A stretch of DNA of 7,444 nucleotides from the NCBI GenBank assembly GCA_905210525.1, contig CAJLXE010000074.1, forward strand, positions 1 to 7,444, given 5' to 3'. The stretch is from an uncultured Clostridia bacterium (lineage in GTDB: Bacteria > Bacillota > Clostridia > HGM11327). Within the stretch, counting starts at the first letter, position 1, and every line of letters begins with the position of its first letter. The notes beneath the pieces are model-generated. The model was not told the DNA's origin, searched no databases, and was given only the letters and a program-made list of their open reading frames with translations. The position numbers and the translations under genes are program-made. Below, piece after piece: positions 1 to 4,478 of the stretch.

Positions 1-1
1 C

Positions 2-88
2 TATAAAATTGCGTCATACGGCTTCTCAAGAGAATACAACCCCGATGTTGAATCTCAGACAACCGTAAACAATCAAAGGAAAAAATAA
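2..88 (+). CDS. C-terminal end of an unidentified plus-strand gene (partial)
   Basis: The frame beginning at base 2 is open for 28 codons from the window edge and stops with TAA at 86-88. It reads YKIASYGFSREYNPDVESQ and then a basic tail ending in QRKK. It is followed 11 bases later by a perfect inverted repeat that could terminate it, which is the arrangement expected for a gene converging on hydF. I do not recognise the family. The GFSREYNP stretch loosely recalls the end of OmpA/MotB-type domains, but the fragment is too short to claim this. Another plus frame is also open over part of the stretch, so the coding call rests mainly on protein-like composition and the well-placed stop. Confidence 0.45.
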   Translation, partial: YKIASYGFSREYNPDVESQTTVNNQRKK

Positions 89-99
89 TTCTTATGATT

Positions 100-127
100 A
101 AGAGGAGACTTTTTCAAGTCTCCTCTT
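100..127. terminator. Bidirectional intrinsic terminator between converging genes
   Basis: This is a perfect 12-bp inverted repeat, AAGAGGAGACTT and AAGTCTCCTCTT, with a 4-base TTTC loop. It lies 11 bases after the plus-strand stop at 86-88 and 19 bases after the hydF stop. Either strand would form the same very stable stem ending in a CUCCUCUU strand. Neither side has an immediate long U run: the plus side continues GAATTTT, and on the minus side the T run comes about 12 bases later. It is well placed to end both transcripts, but is slightly atypical as a classical terminator. Confidence 0.72.
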
Positions 128-146
128 GAATTTTAAACACTTTAAA

Positions 147-1334
147 TCAAAGCTCCTCAAACGGCGACAAAGAACGCTTTAATATACCGTGCATCTGAGC
201 TATCGCAATACCGTAATTCGTTATCGGAACATTCTGTTCTTTTGCTCGGCAAAATCTTGATTTTATTTCACGTTCGTTAAGCATACATCCGCCGCAATGA
301 ACAATAAGAGAATATTGAGATAAATCATCGGGAAATTCTCCTCCGGACGTAAAATCAAAGCGTATATTTTTACCCGTATATTTTTTTATCCAATTCGGCA
401 ATTTTACAGTGCCTATATCGTTACACTGCCTGTGATGCGTACATCCCTCAGATATAAGTACTGTATCTCCATCGCAAAGAGTATCAAGAGCTTTCGCTCC
501 GTTTACCGTATCTGCCAATTCTCCCTTGTAGCGCACAAATAAAATTGAAAACGATGTCAACGGAACATCCTCCGGAACAATATCGCTTACTTTGCCGAAT
601 ACCTGCGAATCTGTAATAACCAATGCCGGTCTCCTGCCCAGTGCAGCAAGTGCAGTCTGAAGCTCCGTATCCTTGACAACAACATTTATTGCTCCGCTGT
701 CAAGAATATCACGTATCATTTGCTGTTGAGGAAGTATCATTCTTCCCTTTGGTGCAGATTCATCTATGGGCGTTACGAGAACAACAACATCGTTCCTTTG
801 TATGATATCGCCTACCAATCTGCGCTTATTTCCTGTCTGCCCCGCCGCTTTAGCTATAAGTTCTTTCAATTCATAAACGTTTTTCCCCGTTACAGCACTA
901 ACATAAATCTCATTCCCGTGTGCAGCAGGAATTTCGTCCGCAATATCGCATTTGTTGAACGCAATCACATAAGGAATTCCGCGCTTTTCAAATATCTTTT
1001 TAAGTTCAATATCCTCTGCCTGCAAACCTTTTGTACAGTCTGTAACGAGAACAGCTATATCGGTTTTGTCAATAATGCGCTTTGCCCTTTGAACGCGCAT
1101 TTCTCCGAGCAGACCTTCATCGTCCATTCCGGGAGTATCTATAATAACAACGGGGCCCAAAGGTAAAAGCTCCATAGTTTTCATAACAGGATCTGTTGTA
1201 GTTCCCTTTACATCGCATACAAGCGACATATTTTGCCCGGTTACAGCATTGACAACGCTTGATTTGCCTGCATTGCGCATTCCGAAAAAACCTATATGTA
1301 TTCTTTCCGCAGAAGCGGTTTCATTCAATCCCAT
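147..1334 (-). CDS. hydF: [FeFe]-hydrogenase H-cluster maturation GTPase HydF
   Basis: HydF is the GTPase and Fe-S scaffold protein that receives the 2Fe precursor of the H-cluster and delivers it to apo-hydrogenase in the cytoplasm. The 395-residue product has the family's usual length. The N-terminal Ras-like GTPase domain shows G1 GMRNAGKSS (residues 18-26), a G2 threonine in KGTTTDP (43-49), G3 DTPGMDD (66-72), G4 NKCD (127-130) and G5 VSA (145-147). The C-terminal cluster-binding domain has C298-x-H300, 45 residues, then H346-C347-x-x-C350, matching the family CxHx(44-53)HCxxC pattern. The middle part (about 175-290) fits the dimerisation domain. The ATG at 1334 is supported by GAGGT at 1343-1347, which overlaps the hydG stop codon with 8 bases of spacing. 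It is the last gene of the operon, 11 bases after hydG, so its translation is probably coupled to hydG. Confidence 0.97.
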   Translation of the reverse strand: MGLNETASAERIHIGFFGMRNAGKSSVVNAVTGQNMSLVCDVKGTTTDPVMKTMELLPLGPVVIIDTPGMDDEGLLGEMRVQRAKRIIDKTDIAVLVTDCTKGLQAEDIELKKIFEKRGIPYVIAFNKCDIADEIPAAHGNEIYVSAVTGKNVYELKELIAKAAGQTGNKRRLVGDIIQRNDVVVLVTPIDESAPKGRMILPQQQMIRDILDSGAINVVVKDTELQTALAALGRRPALVITDSQVFGKVSDIVPEDVPLTSFSILFVRYKGELADTVNGAKALDTLCDGDTVLISEGCTHHRQCNDIGTVKLPNWIKKYTGKNIRFDFTSGGEFPDDLSQYSLIVHCGGCMLNEREIKSRFCRAKEQNVPITNYGIAIAQMHGILKRSLSPFEEL

Positions 1335-1345
1335 AAGCTTTTACC

Positions 1346-1699
1346 TCAAAATCTAAAATCACGTTTGTTTGAAGATTTTATATCCTCTATATTCCTGCGT
1401 GCAATATCCCTGACTTTATCTTTCGGAATCTTGTTCAATTCTCTTTCTATCATAGCGAATCCGACTTTTTGCGTTTCTTCGGAAGCATAATCAACAAGAT
1501 ATTCGGTAAGCGTCATAAGCGCGTTAGGATGACAGCAGTTAAGTATCTGACCGTTCTTGCAAAGACTCATAAATCTGTCGCCCGTTCTGCCCTCACGGTA
1601 GCACGCTGTACAGAATGACGGAATATGATCTTTCTCCATAAGCCATCTGACACCTTCATCAAGCGATCTTTGATCCGAAACGTCAAACTGCTCGGATTC
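1346..1699 (-). CDS. hydG: HydG C-terminal part, out of frame with the rest of hydG
   Basis: This stretch continues HydG in a different reading frame. From about base 1699 it reads ESEQFDVSDQRSLDEG, a well conserved HydG segment, and runs to TGA at 1346-1348. It carries the C-terminal CX2CX22C motif (CTAC, 22 residues, then the second Cys of NCC), which binds the auxiliary [4Fe-4S]/dangler-iron cluster on which the Fe(CO)2CN synthon forms. It ends in a typical RDFRF tail. The first ATG in this frame is at 1639 (MEKDHIPSFC) and only a distant AAGG precedes it, so independent initiation is possible but unconvincing. An in-frame TAG at 1727-1729 limits how far upstream this frame can be open. 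Protein-level conservation looks intact, so the break is either recent, recoded, or an assembly error. Confidence 0.9.
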   Translation of the reverse strand, partial: ESEQFDVSDQRSLDEGVRWLMEKDHIPSFCTACYREGRTGDRFMSLCKNGQILNCCHPNALMTLTEYLVDYASEETQKVGFAMIERELNKIPKDKVRDIARRNIEDIKSSNKRDFRF

Positions 1700-1726
1700 A
1701 TGCGGTCTCCTTTTCCGTATAGCCGC
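1698..1726 (-). other. hydG: Frameshift site within hydG
   Basis: The switch from the N-terminal to the C-terminal hydG frame must happen here, between the TAG at 1727-1729 that closes the second frame upstream and the TGA at 1698-1700 that ends the first. The minus-strand reading is ACG GAA AAG GAG ACC GCA TGA. One base skipped forward restores HydG. The stretch contains an A4 run (T4 at 1711-1714 on the plus strand), a common place for indel errors. It also contains a Shine-Dalgarno-like AAGGAG (1707-1712) close before the UGA. That AAGGAG precedes an ATG at 1701, but this ATG opens a third, non-hydG frame. Confidence 0.85.
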
Positions 1727-2792
1727 CTACCGAAGTGCGCGAAGCTCCGCTTATCTGTGAAATACCGTAATCGAGCACTTTTCCGCGAACGCACTCGCTC
1801 TCCCTTGTTGAAATTATCATTCCCGTATAAGGAACGGCTATTCGGATACAGGCTATTATTTTAGCAAACAATTCATCTGAAATACTGTTGTCGAAAACAT
1901 CCGGATCAATATCATCCGCGTGTTTTATTCTCGGTACGCTTATTGTGTGCGGTCCCACACCGTGAACAGCCTCGAGATGTTCTGCGTGCATAAGAAGTCC
2001 CGCAAATTCGTACTGATAGCCCTCAAGTCCGAAAAGAACTCCGAGTCCTACATCATCTATGCCGCCCTCCATTGCCCTGTCCATTGCCTCTGTATGATAA
2101 TCATAATCATGCTTCGGACCGGTCGGATGAAGCTCCAGATAACTCTTTTTATTGTACGTTTCCTGAAACAGTATGTATGTTCCTATTCCCGCGTCTTTAA
2201 GTTTTTTGTAATTTTCAACGGTTGTGGCCGCAATATTTACATTTACGCGCCTGATATCTCCGTTCTTGTGGTGAACGGAATAAATTGTATTTATACATTC
2301 AAGAATATATTCTATCGGATTATTTTTCGGGTCTTCTCCCGCTTCTATCGCAAGCCGCTTGTGCCCCATATCCTGAAGAGCTATAACCTCCTGTCGGATT
2401 TGCTCCTGCGTAAGCTTTATACGTGCAATATGCTTGTTCTTCATATGATACGGACAATAAACACATCCGTTTACACAATAATTTGAAAGATAAAGAGGTG
2501 CAAACATAACTATTCTGTTGCCGTAAAATGCAAGCTTTATTTCATTGGCAAGCTTATACATTTCCTCGATTTTTTCGGGAATATCGCACGCTAAAAGCAC
2601 AGACGCCTCTCTGTGCGTCAATCCTGCGCACGTGACACCGTTTCCGTTCTTTTTAGGTCTTGCTTTTTCAAGCAATTCGTCTATCAGCTTGACGTTATTT
2701 TTGTTTGCCTGAGCATAAGCTATTGTTTCTCTTATTTCGGCGTCATTTATAAATTCATCAGCCTTTAATGATTTCGGATCGTAATTGATCAT
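1698..2792 (-). CDS. hydG: Radical SAM tyrosine lyase HydG, N-terminal 364 residues (frameshifted)
   Basis: HydG uses S-adenosylmethionine to split tyrosine into p-cresol and dehydroglycine, from which CO and cyanide are made for the hydrogenase H-cluster. The TIM-barrel radical SAM domain shows the SAM-cluster motif CX3CX2C as C106, C110 and C113 in NYCVNGCVYCPYH. The GEDP, LFQETYNKK, HPTGPKHDYDYH, DDVGLGVLFGL and SVPRIKHADD segments are all typical of HydG. The ATG at 2792 follows AAAGGG (2800-2805) at 7 bases and lies 53 bases after hydE. The frame stops early at TGA 1698-1700, just after SVGGYTEKE. The remaining ~117 residues lie in another frame, down to 1346. Joined by a one-base shift, the protein is about 481 residues, close to the normal family length. 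Confidence 0.95.
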   Translation of the reverse strand: MINYDPKSLKADEFINDAEIRETIAYAQANKNNVKLIDELLEKARPKKNGNGVTCAGLTHREASVLLACDIPEKIEEMYKLANEIKLAFYGNRIVMFAPLYLSNYCVNGCVYCPYHMKNKHIARIKLTQEQIRQEVIALQDMGHKRLAIEAGEDPKNNPIEYILECINTIYSVHHKNGDIRRVNVNIAATTVENYKKLKDAGIGTYILFQETYNKKSYLELHPTGPKHDYDYHTEAMDRAMEGGIDDVGLGVLFGLEGYQYEFAGLLMHAEHLEAVHGVGPHTISVPRIKHADDIDPDVFDNSISDELFAKIIACIRIAVPYTGMIISTRESECVRGKVLDYGISQISGASRTSVGGYTEKETA

Positions 2793-2799
2793 AAAAATA

Positions 2800-2837
2800 C
2801 CCTTTCTTTGCGGTCAGATTTCTCTTTCCGTCAGATT
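2800..2837 (-). repeat. Imperfect 17-base tandem repeat in the hydE-hydG gap
   Basis: The 53-base hydE-hydG spacer contains two adjacent 17-base units on the minus strand, each beginning AATCTGAC (8 identical bases; about 12 of 17 match overall). GTCAGATT therefore occurs at 2813-2820 and 2830-2837 on the plus strand. Both units are purine-rich, and the second runs into the AAAGGG used as the hydG ribosome binding site. This is probably a small local duplication. No function is evident. Confidence 0.4.
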
Positions 2838-2845
2838 GTTATTAT

Positions 2846-3901
2846 TTATTTTTTTATATCGCCTCTTGCAGTAACGATTTTATATCCTATATTCTTTACA
2901 GACTCTTTCAGCAGAGCCAACGACTGTGCCGATTCGGTACCGGTTGAAAGCTTATTATCGTAAAGCGCATATTTTCTTCGTTCGGATAACGGCGAAAGAT
3001 TCGGCATGACAACATTTGCTCCTGCCTTGATGCCAAGTTCCCGTCCGTTTGGGGAAAGCGTCCCAAGCGCCGTTGTTGCAGGAAGAAGTATATTCGGCTT
3101 TATCAGACGAATCAAAGACAATAAAAACAATGTCTGTTGCACACTTCCTGCCGAAAATTTGCCAAACGGAGTATCTTTTTGCGGAATAAACGGACCTATT
3201 CCGCACATATCGGGATCAAATTTCCCTATAAACGCAAGATCCTCCGCCAACGTAAATGAAGTCTGAAAAGGACTTCCGACCATAAACCCGCAGCCTGTCT
3301 GGAAACCTATATCTTTCAGGTCGTGCAGACAACGCATACGGTTATCAAATGACATACCCGCAGGATGAAGCTTACGGTAATGCTCTTTGTCAGCCGTTTC
3401 ATGCCGCAGCAGATATCTGTCGGCTCCTGCATTAAACATTCTTACGTAATCATCGCGCGAGTATTCTCCAAATGAAAGCGTAACTGCACAATCATGATAT
3501 TCCTGCCTTATTTGGGAAACCGTATCGCACACGGCGTCAACGCTCATTGCTCCTTCTCCCCCCTGCATCACAAACGTTCTGAAACCGAGTTTGTAGCCTT
3601 CCGCACAGCAATTCAGTATCGTTTCATTTGCAAGGACGTAACGTTCGCACATACTGTTGGACTTTCTTATTCCGCAATAAAAGCAGTCGTTTCTGCAAAC
3701 ATTGCCAACCTCTATCAATCCTCTTATATAAACGTCGGTACCGTAAATTTTGCGCCGCACTTTATCTGCAATATCCGCAGCATACCCTGCAAGCTCCGGA
3801 GTCATTGCTTCTATAAGCGTCTGATACTGCAAAACATCAAGCTTTTCTCCATCCGCAAGCGCGTCTATAACTTTAAAAGAATCATTCATCGCTTGTAACA
3901 T
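2846..3901 (-). CDS. hydE: [FeFe]-hydrogenase maturation radical SAM enzyme HydE
   Basis: HydE is a radical SAM enzyme of the H-cluster pathway. It acts between HydG's iron-CO-cyanide product and HydF assembly of the 2Fe centre. The 351-residue product has the family length. The SAM [4Fe-4S] motif is CX3CX2C, C69, C73 and C76 in NVCRNDCFYCGIRKSN. The following VMQGGEG, the LSFGE and YLLRHETAD segments and the HPAGMSFDNRM stretch are typical of HydE and distinguish it from biotin synthase and HydG. The ATG at 3901 overlaps the upstream gene by 20 bases. A second in-frame ATG at 3889 would overlap it by 8 bases (ATGAATGA). Neither has a strong ribosome binding site, so start by translational coupling is likely and the 3889 start is a real alternative. 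The stop TAA is at 2846-2848. Confidence 0.96.
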   Translation of the reverse strand: MLQAMNDSFKVIDALADGEKLDVLQYQTLIEAMTPELAGYAADIADKVRRKIYGTDVYIRGLIEVGNVCRNDCFYCGIRKSNSMCERYVLANETILNCCAEGYKLGFRTFVMQGGEGAMSVDAVCDTVSQIRQEYHDCAVTLSFGEYSRDDYVRMFNAGADRYLLRHETADKEHYRKLHPAGMSFDNRMRCLHDLKDIGFQTGCGFMVGSPFQTSFTLAEDLAFIGKFDPDMCGIGPFIPQKDTPFGKFSAGSVQQTLFLLSLIRLIKPNILLPATTALGTLSPNGRELGIKAGANVVMPNLSPLSERRKYALYDNKLSTGTESAQSLALLKESVKNIGYKIVTARGDIKK

Positions 3902-4139
3902 TGGAATATGCAGTCTTAACGCTCAAGCCTTTAATATTGCCGAGCTTGCCTGCCAATGCAGATATGACATTCTGTTCCGCATCGAGTGCAACAGAAACTA
4001 TATTTATTCCCTTTGCCCTGTATGGGATTCCCATTCTTCCTATAATATACTCTCCGAATTCATGGAGCAATGCATTCAGCTCCTCAACCGCATCCCTTTC
4101 AGATACTATTATTGACATTACAGCAACCCTTGTCTGCAT
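3882..4139 (-). CDS. TM1266-like iron-only hydrogenase system regulator
   Basis: This 85-residue protein resembles the small family named putative iron-only hydrogenase system regulator (TIGR03959, after Thermotoga TM1266), which is almost always encoded beside [FeFe]-hydrogenase maturases. Supporting features are the N-terminal strand VAVMSIIV, the helix with LLHEFGEYIIGRMGIPYR, and ALAGKLGNIKGLSVKTAYSN near the C-terminus. The pattern fits a compact ferredoxin/ACT-like fold with no DNA-binding helix-turn-helix visible, so 'regulator' is a family label rather than something the sequence shows. The ATG at 4139 has a strong GGAGG at 4147-4151, 7 bases away. It is the first gene of the operon and its end overlaps hydE. 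No ligand or partner can be read from the sequence. Confidence 0.88.
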   Translation of the reverse strand: MQTRVAVMSIIVSERDAVEELNALLHEFGEYIIGRMGIPYRAKGINIVSVALDAEQNVISALAGKLGNIKGLSVKTAYSNVTSDE

Positions 4140-4146
4140 ATTATAT

Positions 4147-4151
4147 CCTCC
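4147..4151 (-). promoter_or_regulatory. Strong ribosome binding site of the hydrogenase maturation operon
   Basis: GGAGG lies 7 bases before the ATG at 4139 and is the best Shine-Dalgarno sequence in the window. It starts directly after the T-rich tail of the leader hairpin, so terminated transcripts would end just before it. Confidence 0.85.
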
Positions 4152-4192
4152 AAAATAAAAAATAAGCCGAACCCAACAAAAGGGTACAGCTT
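4152..4192 (-). terminator. Terminator-like hairpin inside the operon leader (candidate attenuator)
   Basis: On the minus strand AAGCTGTACCC (4192-4182) pairs with GGGTTCGGCTT (4174-4164) across a 7-base loop. This gives 10 pairs, including one G-U, with a single U-U mismatch. The stem is followed by A, six T's (4162-4157), A and four T's. This is the form of an intrinsic terminator, yet it sits between the promoter and the ribosome binding site of the first gene. Such a position usually means controlled read-through, by a riboswitch, protein-mediated antitermination or a similar mechanism. Confidence 0.7.
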
Positions 4193-4262
4193 TGGCGTAA
4201 GATTCAAAACAGTCCCTTTCAGGCAGAGAATTAAAAACCGCTTCTCTTTATGTCAGGTTACA
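4179..4262 (-). ncRNA. Structured 5' leader of the hydrogenase maturation operon, class unknown
   Basis: Transcription from the promoter at 4267-4295 would make a leader of about 120 nt. Its first half can form a hairpin of AGAGAA (4247-4242) with TTCTCT (4230-4225). Next, AAAGGG (4219-4214) can pair with CCCTTT (4184-4179), and weaker pairing continues between 4211-4204 and the 5' arm of the terminator stem. That alternative pairing would disrupt the terminator, so the region has the logic of an antiterminator switch. I do not recognise a known riboswitch consensus (checked by eye: SAM-I, FMN, TPP, cobalamin, c-di-GMP, T-box, fluoride, THF). The structure is by eye only, with no folding energies calculated. 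Confidence 0.4.
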
Positions 4263-4266
4263 ATAA

Positions 4267-4295
4267 AGTATAACACAAAACCGAGTTTTTTTCAA
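4267..4295 (-). promoter_or_regulatory. Sigma-A type promoter of the TM1266-hydEGF operon
   Basis: On the minus strand the -35 is TTGAAA (4295-4290) and the -10 is TATACT (4272-4267), separated by exactly 17 bases. This predicts a start near 4260 and a leader of about 120 nt. A short inverted repeat, AACCG (4300-4296) and CGGTT (4283-4279), brackets the -35 and could be an operator, though five base pairs is weak evidence. Confidence 0.8.
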
Positions 4296-4387
4296 CGGTT
4301 ATTTTTCCTATGAATTGTTGCCGTCATCACATCGAATTTACGTATAACAATGTGCTTCAATATCATAATTACCGTCCGGGCATAATA

Positions 4388-4462
4388 AAACGGCACAGGA
4401 TAATGACATGCCCCCTAAAAGTTGCACACTTTCAAGACACATATCATAAATCCATGCCGTTT
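4388..4462 (-). terminator. Long imperfect hairpin after the nucleotidyltransferase gene
   Basis: This 75-base inverted repeat starts 16 bases past the stop at 4479. AAACGGCA pairs with TGCCGTTT (8 bp), followed by GGAT with ATCC, then ATGATATG with CATGTCAT (8 pairs, one G-U), with small internal loops. The apical part can add GAAAGT with ACTTTT. On the minus strand the stem is followed by TTTATTAT after the arm's last T's, a weak U tract. Its position suits a terminator isolating this gene from the operon promoter downstream. Its length and the TTAGGGGG-containing apex are unusual for a simple terminator, so a decayed insertion-sequence end or a REP/MITE-like element is possible. Confidence 0.5.
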
Positions 4463-4478
4463 GTATTTTTAATGTCCG

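Noticed and set aside
1567..1794. A 75-codon minus-strand frame spanning the hydG frameshift, including an ATG at 1701 preceded by AAGGAG
   Set aside because: It is in the third frame and neither half reads as HydG. Its Arg/Lys-rich sequence looks like noise, and the AAGGAG-ATG pairing is probably coincidental.
1920..2486. A 188-codon plus-strand open frame
   Set aside because: It lies antisense to the well-conserved hydG radical SAM domain, has no family resemblance and shows unnatural composition. It is a shadow frame.
4260..4300. A possible Rex (redox repressor) operator at the hyd operon promoter
   Set aside because: The region has TTGTGTTA-like and TTGTAA-like fragments but not the inverted TTGTTAA-N4-TTAACAA type palindrome.
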